The translations under genes were made by a program, and so were the position numbers. Shown here one piece after another: positions 34,582-43,777 of a stretch of DNA of 64,000 bases. Positions within the stretch are counted from its first letter, which is position 1. Each line of letters opens with the position of its first letter. The notes beneath the pieces were generated by a model, which was given only the letters and a program-made list of their open reading frames with translations, ran no database searches and was not told where the DNA came from. The stretch is taken from contig NZ_MTSE01000010.1 of the NCBI RefSeq assembly GCF_002154225.1, positions 62,001-126,000 on the forward strand, given 5' to 3'. The stretch is from Hymenobacter crusticola (lineage in GTDB: Bacteria; Bacteroidota; Bacteroidia; Cytophagales; Hymenobacteraceae).

Positions 34582-36657
34582 TTGATTTCTGTTTCTGCTT
34601 CTCCCTGGTTTATTCTGCTGTGCCTGGCGGCGGGGGCAGGCTATGCGGCCCTGCTTTACTCGGCTAAGGCGCCGTGGAGCAAGCCCCTAAACTACGGCCT
34701 GGCGTTGCTACGCTTCTTGGTCGTCAGCTTCTTATGCTTTCTGCTGCTGTCACCTTTCGTGAAGTCGACTAGCACGACGACGGAAAAGCCCACAGTGGTG
34801 CTGGCCGTCGATAACTCGCAGTCGGTGGGGCTGTTCACGCCGCCCGCTGTGCTTAGCCAGGCCAGTACCGGTCTGCAACAGCTAGCAACCACCTTGCGCG
34901 GCCGGGGCTTCAACGTGGAAACCCGCACTCTCGACCCGAACGCCCGCACCTCCCGGCCCGATTCGCTACGCTTTCAGGTGCCGGCTACGGACTTGAACGG
35001 CCTGCTCTCGGGCGTGCAGGAAGCTTATGATGGGCGCAACCTCGCTGGCGTAGTGCTGGTGTCAGATGGCATTGTGAACCAGGGCCAGTCGCCGGTATAT
35101 TCGCAGTTCAACTTCCCGATCTATAGTGTAGCCGTAGGCGACACCGTGCCTAAAAAGGACCTGAGTTTGCCAGCGCTTACCTACAACCGCGTAGCCTTCA
35201 GCGGCAACCGCTTCCCGATTGAAGCTGAAATTGGCTATGATGGTTTTAGCGGTGGGGTGGCCACGGTACAGTTGCGGGAGAAGGGCCGCGTGCTCGAAAC
35301 CAAGCGCGTGACCCTAGCTCCGAATCAGCGGCGCCAAAAAACAACCTTTTTAATTACGGCGCCCGCGCCCGGTAAGCGCCGCTACGAGGTGGTGATTGAG
35401 AAGCAGCCTGGCGAGTTTACAACGCTTAACAACAGCAAGTTTGCCTACGTAGAAGTAGTGAAAGGTAAACTCCGGGTGCTCTTAGCCGGCGCTGCTCCCC
35501 ATCCCGATTTGAAGGCGCTGCGGGCCGCTATCCTGCAAAACGACAACTTCGACCTAGTTTCGTATTTGCCGGGCATTGCGCCGCTCAAAGCGCAGGACTA
35601 CGACGTAGCCATCTTGCACCAGATTCCGGCGCGTGGTGGCGCGGGCGCCGAAGTGCTGGCCCAAATTCGCACCAAGCGTACTCCGGCCTTTTACATCCTA
35701 GGTGCGCAGTCGGACCTGAACGCGTACAACACCCTAGGTTCGGGCCTCACCATCACGCCCCGCGGCACCCAGACCGACGACGTGACGCCCGTACCGAATC
35801 CTGCGTTTTCGCGCTTCACGTTCGAAGAAGAGGCCCTACGGCGCTTTGCCGCATACCCGCCCGCAGCCGTACCCTTCGGCGACCTGCGCCTAGGGGGCGG
35901 TGCCGAAGCCGCGCTGTTTCAGCAAGTGGGTAAGGTAAGCACGCAGAAGCCCTTGCTGGTTCTTGGTGGCCTACCAACGCAAAAGCAGGCAACGCTGCTC
36001 ACCGATGGCAGCTGGCAGTGGCGTCTGCAAGAAGCCGCTGACCACGACGACCGCCCCGAAGCGTATGACCGCATGATCATTCGCACGCTGCAACTGTTGA
36101 CCCAAAATGCCAACAAGAAGCGCCTCGACGTCTATCCCACCCAGGATGCCTTCACCACTGCCGACGACGTGACGTTCGGGGCCGAAACCTACAACGCCAT
36201 TTTTGAGCGCATCTACGGCCAGCAGATCAGCCTCACGCTTACCGACGAAAAAAACAAGACCCGCACCTTCAGCTACACCACCGGCGAAGATGGTGCTCCG
36301 CTGCACCTAGGTTCGCTGCCCGGTGGCCTCTACCGCTACCAAGCTCGCGCCACGCTCGGCGGCCAAGCCCAGCAAGATCGGGGCGAGCTGCTGGTCCAGG
36401 AACAGCAACTCGAAGCCCTCGATGCCCGTGCCAACCACAACCTGCTCTACCAGCTCAGTCGTCGCAACAATTCGCGGCTGTATTATCCGAGCCAATTTGC
36501 CCAGCTCACGCAGGATATTCAAAAAGCCGACTACAAGCCGGTGCTTTACAGCCAAGAAGACCTGAAGGATCTTATCAACCTCAAATGGTTGTTCTTCCTC
36601 CTGCTGGCGCTGATAACCACCGAATGGGCCACCCGGAAGTATTCAGGCGGCATCTGA
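34582..36657 (+). CDS. Large membrane-anchored protein with VWA-like domain
   Basis: The 691-aa protein has two N-terminal membrane helices (WFILLCLAAGAGYAALLYS and LLRFLVVSFLCFLLLSPFV). A von Willebrand A-like domain follows, starting VVLAVDNSQSVG (MIDAS-type DxSxS pattern as DNSQS) and continuing to GVVLVSDGIVNQG. A long periplasmic region and a last helix (NLKWLFFLLLALITTEWATRKY) end the protein. This is the Bacteroidota membrane-VWA family related to Bat-operon proteins. The start is TTG: an in-frame TAG 18 nt upstream excludes earlier starts and MISVSASPWFILLC gives a proper membrane N-terminus. Confidence 0.82.
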   Translation: MISVSASPWFILLCLAAGAGYAALLYSAKAPWSKPLNYGLALLRFLVVSFLCFLLLSPFVKSTSTTTEKPTVVLAVDNSQSVGLFTPPAVLSQASTGLQQLATTLRGRGFNVETRTLDPNARTSRPDSLRFQVPATDLNGLLSGVQEAYDGRNLAGVVLVSDGIVNQGQSPVYSQFNFPIYSVAVGDTVPKKDLSLPALTYNRVAFSGNRFPIEAEIGYDGFSGGVATVQLREKGRVLETKRVTLAPNQRRQKTTFLITAPAPGKRRYEVVIEKQPGEFTTLNNSKFAYVEVVKGKLRVLLAGAAPHPDLKALRAAILQNDNFDLVSYLPGIAPLKAQDYDVAILHQIPARGGAGAEVLAQIRTKRTPAFYILGAQSDLNAYNTLGSGLTITPRGTQTDDVTPVPNPAFSRFTFEEEALRRFAAYPPAAVPFGDLRLGGGAEAALFQQVGKVSTQKPLLVLGGLPTQKQATLLTDGSWQWRLQEAADHDDRPEAYDRMIIRTLQLLTQNANKKRLDVYPTQDAFTTADDVTFGAETYNAIFERIYGQQISLTLTDEKNKTRTFSYTTGEDGAPLHLGSLPGGLYRYQARATLGGQAQQDRGELLVQEQQLEALDARANHNLLYQLSRRNNSRLYYPSQFAQLTQDIQKADYKPVLYSQEDLKDLINLKWLFFLLLALITTEWATRKYSGGI

Positions 36658-36773
36658 TCAATTCTTTGGCTGCTATTTTTGCGTGGTACGCGCTAAGCCA
36701 TGCTTACCAGCATTGCATGGTGGCGCGCTTTTACATTCGCTGCCTCGGCTCTACTCTTAGTTTATTGCACACC

Positions 36774-37262
36774 ATGAAATTTGCTCCGCTCTTCCTGCTG
36801 CTTGGGTCTACCCTATTGACTAGCTGTAATTCATCGGAGCGGCAATCGAAAGCTGCTGTTTCTGAATACGTCAGCAGCGGCCTAGGTGAACCCGGCTACT
36901 ATCGACCCGAGAAGTTTACCTTTCGCCCCTTCAGCCGCAAAGACTCCGTCGCTTACGCAGCCAAACTCGCGGAACTCACGGCTGCCGCCGATACAGTAAC
37001 GTTTCGCGATGAGGCGGGCCACATACTACCCCACACAGCCACTGTTGCTTCCCGCCAAGCGCAACCCTCGGAAAAGCTAGCCACCGACACAACGCACATT
37101 GCCACCTACGTGTACCATACTTACCGCGAGCAAAGCAAAACGGGTCGTACCACGCGCGATAGTGGCGAGTTTATCGTGTACCCGAATGGCAACGTGGTAT
37201 CGGCAGTACCGCGCCGCGTCCTTGAAGTTCGCCTAAAGCAACTACAAGCGCGAAAGCAGTAA
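36774..37262 (+). CDS. Lipoprotein of unknown function
   Basis: The protein has 162 aa from the ATG at 36774. The longer frame upstream overlaps the preceding gene and is not plausible. Lipobox LLTSC is near residue 18. The mature part is hydrophilic, with YYRPEKFTFRPFSRKDS, then IATYVYHTYREQSKTGRTTRDSGEFIVYPNG. No family was recognised. An outer-membrane or periplasmic location is inferred from the lipobox. Confidence 0.7.
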   Translation: MKFAPLFLLLGSTLLTSCNSSERQSKAAVSEYVSSGLGEPGYYRPEKFTFRPFSRKDSVAYAAKLAELTAAADTVTFRDEAGHILPHTATVASRQAQPSEKLATDTTHIATYVYHTYREQSKTGRTTRDSGEFIVYPNGNVVSAVPRRVLEVRLKQLQARKQ

Positions 37263-37422
37263 CATTAGGCAAACGTAGAAGTGAGCGGCTAGAACGCGTG
37301 GAGTGCGTTCTATGTATGTTGAGCGCCGAAATCCAAGCTCCCACAGCGCAAATGGCAGGTCAGCTGACTCCTGTTGACTTGTTCCTCTCCGTTCTTAGTT
37401 TTTACCTCTAATTTCTAAATCA

Positions 37423-38181
37423 ATGCGCTACGTTCTCGTCAACAAACCGTTTGAAGTTCTTACCCAATTCACCGACGAGAATGGCCGGACCACCCTCAAG
37501 GAATTTGTAGCAGTGCCCGGCATTTACCCCGTTGGCCGCTTGGATTACGACAGCGAAGGCCTCGTACTGCTCACCGACGACAAGCCCTTGCAGCACCGGC
37601 TGTCGGAGCCGCGTTTTAAGGTGCCCAAAACGTACCTAGCTCAGGTAGAAGGCGAGCCGACGGAAGAAGCGCTGGAAAAGCTACGTCGCGGCGTGCAAAT
37701 CAAAGACGGCTTCACGACACCCGCGCAAGTGGAACTGCTGGCCGAAGCGCCCACTCTTTGGGAGCGGAGCAAACCCATTCGCTTTCGGGCCAACATCCCA
37801 ACCTCTTGGCTGAGCATTACCATTTCGCAGGGCATGAACCGGCAAGTGCGCAAAATGACGGCGGCGGTAGGCTTCCCCACCCTGCGGCTCGTGCGCAGCC
37901 AGATTGCACACCTAGGTATCGAAAACTTGGCACCCGGCCAGTGGCGCGAACTCACGGCGGAAGAAGTAAAAAAGCTAAAAGCAGCTTTTTCGGCTACTAA
38001 AATGCCAGATCAGCGGCCTGCACTCACGAAAAAGGGCGCAGCTGACGTTCCTTCCGCTGAGCAGCCTGCCGCCCGCAAACCAGTTGGAGGACGCCCAACA
38101 AGTCCCAAAACTTCCGGCAGCCAACCCGGTTCTGGTAATCGGCCGCCGCGTGGCAACCCCACTGCTCGCCGACCTCGATGA
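37423..38181 (+). CDS. rluE: 23S rRNA pseudouridine synthase, RluE type
   Basis: The 252-aa protein is of the RsuA/RluB/E/F family without an S4 domain. The N-terminus MRYVLVNKPFEVLTQFT is RluE-like. The catalytic motif GRLDYDSEGLVLLT has Asp41. MNRQVRKMTAAVGFPTLRLVR is the second conserved block. The last 70 residues form a basic Pro/Ala/Arg-rich tail (ending NPTARRPR) that E. coli RluE lacks; such tails occur in Bacteroidota RNA enzymes. It overlaps the hydrolase gene by 4 bp (ATGA). Confidence 0.9.
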   Translation: MRYVLVNKPFEVLTQFTDENGRTTLKEFVAVPGIYPVGRLDYDSEGLVLLTDDKPLQHRLSEPRFKVPKTYLAQVEGEPTEEALEKLRRGVQIKDGFTTPAQVELLAEAPTLWERSKPIRFRANIPTSWLSITISQGMNRQVRKMTAAVGFPTLRLVRSQIAHLGIENLAPGQWRELTAEEVKKLKAAFSATKMPDQRPALTKKGAADVPSAEQPAARKPVGGRPTSPKTSGSQPGSGNRPPRGNPTARRPR

Positions 38182-39128
38182 AATTACGTTTTCCGCTTAC
38201 CGCTGGTGCTCTTTTCCTGTTTGCCTCCGCCAATGTGCTCGCTTTTTGCCATGCCTGGAACTTCACGCATTTTTCCACTGAGCTAAAGCCGCGCACCGAT
38301 CAGCCCGAGGAGTTGTCCCGCTTCGACCGGCTGAAAGTATTGCTCACGGGCGTCGAGAACCCCAAGCCGGTAAACCAGATTTACCCCGCGTTTCCGTACG
38401 AAACCATCGAGCTAGCTAGCCCCAATGGTCGTCTGGAAGCGTGGTACAGTGCATTGCCCGAGGCCAAGGGCTGCGTGGCGTTGTTCCACGGCTACACGGG
38501 CAACAAGGACAAGCTACTGACCGAAGCCGACAACTTCCGCCAGCTAGGTTACTCGGTTCTGCTCGTTGATTTTGCGGGCAATGGTGGCTCCGATGGCAAC
38601 CAGTGCACCGTGGGCTACCGCGAAGCCTTCGACGTGGCGGCGGCCTTTCACTTCTTGCACCAGCAAACGCCCACCACGCCGGTGTGCCTTTATGGCATTT
38701 CGATGGGCGCAGTAGCCATTCTGCGGGCCCAAAGCGAACTGGGTATCAAGCCAACGGCCAGCATCATTGAGTGCCCTTACGGCAGCCTGCTCGAAACCAC
38801 GCAGATCCGTTTTCATTCTATGGGCGTGCCTGACTTTCCCCTGGCCAACCTGCTGGTGTTCTGGGGGGGCGTACAGAATGGTTTTTGGCCCTTCAAGATG
38901 AATTCGCGGGAGTTTGCCCGGCGCGTTACGGCTCCTACCCTGCTCCTTTACGGCCTCGACGATGCCCGCGTGACGCGCCAAGAAACAGACGAAATCTTCG
39001 ACGCCCTAGGCGGCCCGAAGGATCGGCATTACTTCGTGGGAGTTGGCCACGAGCCGTATCATGTTCTCTACCCGAAGGTTTGGCGTGATAGGATTAACGG
39101 GTTTTTGGGGCAGTATGCCACGTTGTAG
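38178..39128 (+). CDS. Alpha/beta hydrolase
   Basis: The 316-aa protein has an N-terminal hydrophobic anchor (FPLTAGALFLFASANVLAF) followed by an alpha/beta hydrolase fold. The oxyanion segment is LFHGYTG (around 103-108), the nucleophile elbow GISMGA has Ser175, the acid is likely D261 or D262 in YGLDDARV, and the histidine is H291 in GVGHEPYH. It is a serine hydrolase of unknown substrate, probably membrane-attached or exported. Translational coupling with rluE (ATGA overlap) suggests co-expression, not a shared pathway. Confidence 0.88.
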   Translation: MKLRFPLTAGALFLFASANVLAFCHAWNFTHFSTELKPRTDQPEELSRFDRLKVLLTGVENPKPVNQIYPAFPYETIELASPNGRLEAWYSALPEAKGCVALFHGYTGNKDKLLTEADNFRQLGYSVLLVDFAGNGGSDGNQCTVGYREAFDVAAAFHFLHQQTPTTPVCLYGISMGAVAILRAQSELGIKPTASIIECPYGSLLETTQIRFHSMGVPDFPLANLLVFWGGVQNGFWPFKMNSREFARRVTAPTLLLYGLDDARVTRQETDEIFDALGGPKDRHYFVGVGHEPYHVLYPKVWRDRINGFLGQYATL

Positions 39129-39152
39129 TGCCAAGCTCCTGCTTGACGCTAC
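39125..39152. repeat. Short imperfect inverted repeat, possible degraded copy of the GTAGCGCGAAGC element
   Basis: GTAGTGCCAAGC and GCTTGACGCTAC are inverted copies (10 of 12) around TCCT, overlapping the hydrolase stop. The arm matches GTAGCGCGAAGC at 10 of 12 positions. CTCCTG/CAGGAG nearby offers an alternative hairpin, so it may simply be a terminator structure. Confidence 0.35.
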
Positions 39153-39225
39153 AGGAGGGCATCCCACAACCGAGGAAGTCTGGAGTATCATGCCCGGTTG
39201 GCAACACGGGCTTCGCTCTACCTTC

Positions 39226-40134
39226 TTAATTAAAAGAAGTCCTAAATTCTAGCGGTGACAGTTTCGTTTTGGCTTTGAATAGCTTGCTGAACGACTGTAA
39301 GTGTTCAAAACCTAGCTCGTACGCAATTTCGCTCACGGTGAGGCTCGTCGTCGATAATCTTTCCTTGGCCTTTTCGATCAGCTTGGCGTGAATGTGCTGC
39401 TGGGTGTTCTGCCCGGTCAATACGCGCAGCAGGCTGCTCAGATACTTAGGCGAGAGGTGCAAGTGTTCGGCAACGTAACGCACGGTTGGTAAGCCTTTCT
39501 CCACCAAGTCTTGGCTGTTGAAATATGCGTGGAGCAGAGTTTCTACCCGTTCGAGCACCTGATGATTGGTTTTTTCCCGGGTAATAAATTGGCGGTGATA
39601 AAACCGGTCGGCATAATTCAGCAAGCTTTCGATCTGCGAAACGATAATAGGCTTGCTGAACTTATCAATATTGGCCTCATACTCCTCCTGAATAGCGAGG
39701 ACAATAGCCATGATGGTGGCCTCTTCCTTGGCAGAAAGGAATAATGATTCGTTGAGCGCGTAATCCCAGAAATCGTACTGCTTGATGGTTGTAGCCAGCG
39801 GCGTATTCCAGATAAAATCAGGGTGGATGTAGAGCACCCACCCTGATTTTTCTATATCCTCGTCTTGATTGACCGCCGCGATGCTGAATACCTGCCGGGG
39901 CGCCATAAAGGACATGATGCCTGCATCGAAGTCGAACGGCTGCTGCCCGTACGTGGCCTTGACGTTGCGCATTCGTTTGACCGAAAGTGTGTAAAAGTCT
40001 AAGAGCAAATTGGTTGGCTCTTCGGCGTGCAGGGGTCCTACCGTCCCAACATTCACCACGCTAAGCAACGGGTGCTGGGGCTTCGGCAAGCCGCGGTAGG
40101 CATGGAAGTCGCTTATCGTCTTGAAATGCCTCAT
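39226..40134 (-). CDS. AraC-family transcriptional regulator
   Basis: The 302-aa protein has an N-terminal cupin-like ligand domain, then a C-terminal AraC double helix-turn-helix. The first HTH includes VRYVAEHLHLSPKYLSSLLR; the second is the classical TVSEIAYELGFEHLQSFSKLFKAKTKLSPLEFR. Its ATG overlaps the stop of the upstream quinone oxidoreductase gene (ATGA), so the two are one operon. It probably controls that oxidoreductase or a linked stress response. The inducer is unknown. Confidence 0.92.
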   Translation of the reverse strand: MRHFKTISDFHAYRGLPKPQHPLLSVVNVGTVGPLHAEEPTNLLLDFYTLSVKRMRNVKATYGQQPFDFDAGIMSFMAPRQVFSIAAVNQDEDIEKSGWVLYIHPDFIWNTPLATTIKQYDFWDYALNESLFLSAKEEATIMAIVLAIQEEYEANIDKFSKPIIVSQIESLLNYADRFYHRQFITREKTNHQVLERVETLLHAYFNSQDLVEKGLPTVRYVAEHLHLSPKYLSSLLRVLTGQNTQQHIHAKLIEKAKERLSTTSLTVSEIAYELGFEHLQSFSKLFKAKTKLSPLEFRTSFN

Positions 40135-41108
40135 GCTTGCTCGGCTTCTTTTCGAATTTCCAGTATCAACTTGCCCCGCACGTGCCGGGTTTCGCTTTCG
40201 CGGTGAGCATCGGCCACCTGCTCCAGCGGATATACCCGGCTAACGACTACCTGTACCTGGCCTGCATCAATTAGCTGGGCCATTTCGGTTAGCCACTCCT
40301 GCCGGGGCTGGTTATTCGACAGTTTACCGGTAGCGTGCTTGGCGGCCAGGGCGGCTTGCACTGCCTCATTAAACGGAAAATCCAGATTGACGCTAACAAA
40401 GATACCGCCTTCCTTCAGCACGGCCACCGTGCGCAGGCGCTCCGCGTTGTCGCGCAGCGGCGAGGCTTCCAGCACCATATCTACACTCTGAGCTAGCTCC
40501 GTCATTTGCTGATTCCGGTAGTCCAGCGCTTCATCAGCACCTAACTGTCGGAGGTATTCTAGGTTGCTGGCCGAGGCCGTGCCGATGACATAGGCGCCTT
40601 TAGCTTTGGCAAACTGCACGGCCAAGCTACCTACCCCACCCGCGGCGCCTTGAATGAGGACGCGTTGCCCAGCCTGCAGTTGGCCATCTTCGAAGAGAGC
40701 CGTCCAGGCCGTGAGGCCGGCCAGCGGCACGCCCGCCGCTTCGTTGAAGCTGATGCTTTTGGGCTTATGGGCAAACTGGTTGGCTTTGGCTGCGCAATAT
40801 TCCGCGTAGCTACCAGCGCTGGGGAAACTAGGTTCGCCGTACACCGCGTCCCCTTTTTGAAACTCCGTTACCGCGCTACCCACTTCCTCCACAATGCCGG
40901 CCGCATCCCAACCTAGGATCATGGGCAACGTCAGGTAGGGCCGCAGCACGTCGTTGCCACCCTCCCGTACTACCCAGTCGGCTGGGTTTACGCCACTGGC
41001 ATATACCTTAACTAAGATTTCATCAGCTGCCGGCACTGGGCGCGCTACGTTCTCTTCTACTTGCAAAACTTCCGGGCCGCCAAAGGCATGAATTCTTACC
41101 GCTTTCAT
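40131..41108 (-). CDS. NADP-dependent quinone oxidoreductase (MDR, zinc-independent)
   Basis: The 325-aa protein is a medium-chain dehydrogenase of the zeta-crystallin/QOR group. It starts MKAVRIHAFGGPEVLQVEE, has the substrate-domain segment SGVNPADWVVREG, and the NADP motif in QRVLIQGAAGGVGSLAVQFAKAKGAYVIGTAS. The cysteine and histidine zinc ligands are absent. It reduces quinones or alpha,beta-unsaturated carbonyls. It is cotranscribed with an AraC regulator, the usual arrangement for small redox-stress loci. Confidence 0.9.
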   Translation of the reverse strand: MKAVRIHAFGGPEVLQVEENVARPVPAADEILVKVYASGVNPADWVVREGGNDVLRPYLTLPMILGWDAAGIVEEVGSAVTEFQKGDAVYGEPSFPSAGSYAEYCAAKANQFAHKPKSISFNEAAGVPLAGLTAWTALFEDGQLQAGQRVLIQGAAGGVGSLAVQFAKAKGAYVIGTASASNLEYLRQLGADEALDYRNQQMTELAQSVDMVLEASPLRDNAERLRTVAVLKEGGIFVSVNLDFPFNEAVQAALAAKHATGKLSNNQPRQEWLTEMAQLIDAGQVQVVVSRVYPLEQVADAHRESETRHVRGKLILEIRKEAEQA

Positions 41109-41250
41109 AAAGAGCTATTTCGGTTGGTTGATGATGCAAAGGTCACCGCTGCTGGGAAGGCAGATTGAGCCGAAATGCCCTTTGTGTTAGCCAAAACGGC
41201 TAAGCCTACTAGTTGCTCTATGTGGCGTGCTCAGCATCTGCGCGGCGCGG

Positions 41251-41405
41251 CCGGATTTGCAATCAGGTTGCGGGGAGGTGGGGATTTGTAATCCCCACCT
41301 CCCCGCAACGTGGGCAGCTACGTTTGAATGACAACTCTAACGGCGCGCACGGGCGGATTGCAAATCCGCAGCTCCAACGACCGGATTGCAAATCCGGCCG
41401 TGCGC
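41251..41405. repeat. Cluster of GGATTTGCAATCC-type palindromes with nested hairpins
   Basis: The core palindrome GGATTnnnAATCC occurs as CCGGATTTGCAATC (41251-41264, one-sided), inside a 20-bp perfect hairpin (arms 41267-41286 and 41290-41309), as GCGGATTGCAAATCCGC (41353-41369), and as CCGGATTGCAAATCCGG (41381-41397). GCGCACGG (41345-41352) and CCGTGCGC (41398-41405) close the last two into a cruciform-like unit. There is no coding content. It resembles REP-type intergenic repeats. Confidence 0.75.
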
Positions 41406-41721
41406 TGATAAGCCGAGTTAAAAATCGTGCTGGATGGCAACGAGCAACAGCGCCAGTGTCGTGCAACGATGTGCTATACCTAGGCTTAGCGCTACAGTAC
41501 AGGTCATAATTAAGCCGTCTTGGCAGTTATCCTTGGGCAGTTTTCCCTCGTAAAAGTCAGTCCGACCGAAAAAGTAACTGGCAGCGGATCGTTATTGACA
41601 ATCTGTCACGAAAAAAGCCTAAAAACGGCCCTGGTACGCTGCTTGTCATTATCCCAGCGTGCGTGATTCGCACACTTTGAAACTGACATTTCCTCTCTAA
41701 TTATAAACTGTAACCATTCAC
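41406..41721. other. Region upstream of dnaK without a gene
   Basis: A TTTGAAACTGACATTT stretch near 41676-41692 and an AT-rich TAATTATAAACTG at 41698-41710 may hold the dnaK promoter. No CIRCE (TTAGCACTC inverted repeat) and no clear TAnnTTTG box were seen. No conserved frame is visible. Confidence 0.4.
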
Positions 41722-43665
41722 ATGGGAAAGATAATCGGTATTGACCTCGGCACCACCAACTCGTGCGTCGCCGTTATGGAAGGCAACGAGCCAGTGGTGA
41801 TTCCGAATAGCGAAGGTCGTCGCACGACTCCCTCGATTGTGGCGTTCCTCGATAATGGTAAAGGCGAACGTAAAGTCGGTGACCCGGCAAAGCGTCAGGC
41901 CATTACCAACCCTACGAATACAATCCAGTCGATTAAGCGCTTCATGGGCCGTAGCTTCGGCGAAGTGGGCGAAGAAACCAAGCACGTGTCGTACGATGTG
42001 GTGCGCGGTTCCAACAACACCGTAGCGGTTCAAATCGGCGACCGTCAATATACGCCTCAAGAGATTTCAGCTATGGTGCTTCAGAAAATGAAGCAAACCG
42101 CTGAAGACTACCTAGGTACTACTGTAACCGAAGCCGTTATTACGGTTCCGGCTTACTTCAACGATGCCCAGCGCCAAGCTACCAAAGAAGCTGGTGCTAT
42201 TGCGGGCCTCGACGTGAAGCGTATCATCAACGAGCCTACTGCTGCTGCCCTAGCCTACGGCTTAGATAAGCAGCACAAAGATCAGAAAATCGCCGTGTAC
42301 GACCTAGGTGGTGGTACCTTCGATATCTCGATTCTGGAGCTAGGTGATGGCGTGTTTGAAGTACTGAGCACCAACGGTGACACGCACCTAGGTGGCGACG
42401 ACTTCGACCAAGTGATCATCAACTTCCTGGCGGAGACATTCTCTTCGGAAAACGAAGGCCTCGACCTGCGCAAAGACCCTATGGCCCTACAGCGCTTGAA
42501 AGAAGCTGCTGAAAAGGCTAAAGTGGAGCTTTCTAGCTCGAACGAGACGGAAATCAACCTGCCCTACGTGACGGCTACCGCTTCGGGTCCGAAGCACTTG
42601 GTGGTAAAACTGAGCCGTGCTAAGTTCGAGCAACTTGCTGACAACCTAGTTCGTCGCTCGATGGAGCCCTGCAAAAAGGCGCTGCAAGACGCTGGCCTAA
42701 GCACGTCGGATATCGACGAAGTAATCTTGGTAGGTGGTTCGACGCGTATCCCCCGCATCCAGGAAGAAGTAGAAAAGTTCTTCGGCAAGAAGCCTTCGAA
42801 AGGTGTAAACCCTGACGAAGTAGTTGCCGTGGGTGCTGCCATCCAAGGTGGTGTACTGACTGGTGAAGTAAAAGACGTTCTGCTGCTCGACGTGACCCCG
42901 CTTTCGCTGGGTATCGAAACGATGGGCGGCGTGATGACTAAGCTCATCGAGTCGAACACGACGATTCCAACCAAGAAATCGGAGACGTTCTCGACGGCTT
43001 CCGACAACCAGCCTTCGGTAGAGATTCACGTGTTGCAAGGCGAGCGTCCGTTGGCTAGCCAGAACCGCACGATTGGCCGCTTCCACTTGTCGGACATTCC
43101 ACCAGCACCCCGTGGCGTTCCGCAAATCGAAGTAACCTTCGACATCGACGCCAACGGTATCCTGCACGTATCGGCCAAAGACAAAGGCACGGGCAAAGAG
43201 CAAAAGATCCGGATCGAAGCTTCGTCGGGCTTGTCTGATGCTGACATCGAGCGGATGCGCAACGAGGCGAAAGCCAACGAGCAAGCTGACAAAGAGGAAA
43301 AAGAGCGCATTGAGAAAGTAAACGCTGCCGACTCGATGATCTTCCAAACCGAGAAGCAGCTGAAAGAGTACGGCGACAAGCTGAGCGCTGGCAACAAAAC
43401 CGCCATCGAAAATGCCCTTGCTGACTTGCGCAAAGCGCACGAAAGCAAAGATCTAGGTCAGATCAGCACGGCCATGGATGCTATCAACGCAGCTTGGCAG
43501 ACGGCTTCGACCGAGATGTACAACGCTACCCAAGGTGGTGCCGAAGGCCAGCCTGGTGCTGACGGCTTCGGTGGTCAGCCTGGTGGTGCCGGCAACGGCC
43601 AGCAAGGCCAGCCCGCCGGCCACGACAACGTGACCGACGTTGATTACGAAGAAGTAGGCAAATAA
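41722..43665 (+). CDS. dnaK: Chaperone protein DnaK (Hsp70)
   Basis: The 647-aa protein has an N-terminal actin-like ATPase domain with IGIDLGTTNSCVAVMEG, YDLGGGTFDISILE and VILVGGSTRIPRIQ. The substrate-binding domain has LLLDVTPLSLGIETMGGV, then a helical lid, and ends in a Gly/Gln-rich tail with NVTDVDYEEVGK, the usual co-chaperone binding end. It folds and refolds proteins with DnaJ and GrpE. Those genes are not adjacent here, as in many Bacteroidota. The gene is monocistronic, with a symmetrical terminator. Leu-Gly pairs are mostly written CTA GGT. Confidence 0.98.
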   Translation: MGKIIGIDLGTTNSCVAVMEGNEPVVIPNSEGRRTTPSIVAFLDNGKGERKVGDPAKRQAITNPTNTIQSIKRFMGRSFGEVGEETKHVSYDVVRGSNNTVAVQIGDRQYTPQEISAMVLQKMKQTAEDYLGTTVTEAVITVPAYFNDAQRQATKEAGAIAGLDVKRIINEPTAAALAYGLDKQHKDQKIAVYDLGGGTFDISILELGDGVFEVLSTNGDTHLGGDDFDQVIINFLAETFSSENEGLDLRKDPMALQRLKEAAEKAKVELSSSNETEINLPYVTATASGPKHLVVKLSRAKFEQLADNLVRRSMEPCKKALQDAGLSTSDIDEVILVGGSTRIPRIQEEVEKFFGKKPSKGVNPDEVVAVGAAIQGGVLTGEVKDVLLLDVTPLSLGIETMGGVMTKLIESNTTIPTKKSETFSTASDNQPSVEIHVLQGERPLASQNRTIGRFHLSDIPPAPRGVPQIEVTFDIDANGILHVSAKDKGTGKEQKIRIEASSGLSDADIERMRNEAKANEQADKEEKERIEKVNAADSMIFQTEKQLKEYGDKLSAGNKTAIENALADLRKAHESKDLGQISTAMDAINAAWQTASTEMYNATQGGAEGQPGADGFGGQPGGAGNGQQGQPAGHDNVTDVDYEEVGK

Positions 43666-43682
43666 TTGCTGCTTAGCATACT

Positions 43683-43716
43683 AAAAAGGCCCGGAAGCTA
43701 GCTTCCGGGCCTTTTT
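43683..43716. terminator. Symmetrical bidirectional terminator after dnaK
   Basis: GGCCCGGAAGCTAGCTTCCGGGCC (43688-43711, 24 nt) is fully self-complementary, with AAAAA before and TTTTT after. It serves dnaK and the convergent gene at 43778. CTAG is at the centre of the loop. Confidence 0.85.
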
Positions 43717-43777
43717 GTGTTTTCTATCCAATCGAACGTCATTGCTGCCGCTGGTCGAGATGACGTTCGTCTCTGCT

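Noticed and set aside
41251..41405. CRISPR array
   Set aside because: The repeats are palindromes of unequal spacing with nested stems; there are no regular spacers and no cas genes.
41406..41721. CIRCE heat-shock operator upstream of dnaK
   Set aside because: The TTAGCACTC inverted repeat is absent; regulation in this group is probably by other means.
42697..43440. 247-aa open frame antisense to dnaK
   Set aside because: It is a shadow of the highly conserved dnaK reading frame; GC-rich codon structure produces long antisense frames, and the translation shows no domain pattern.
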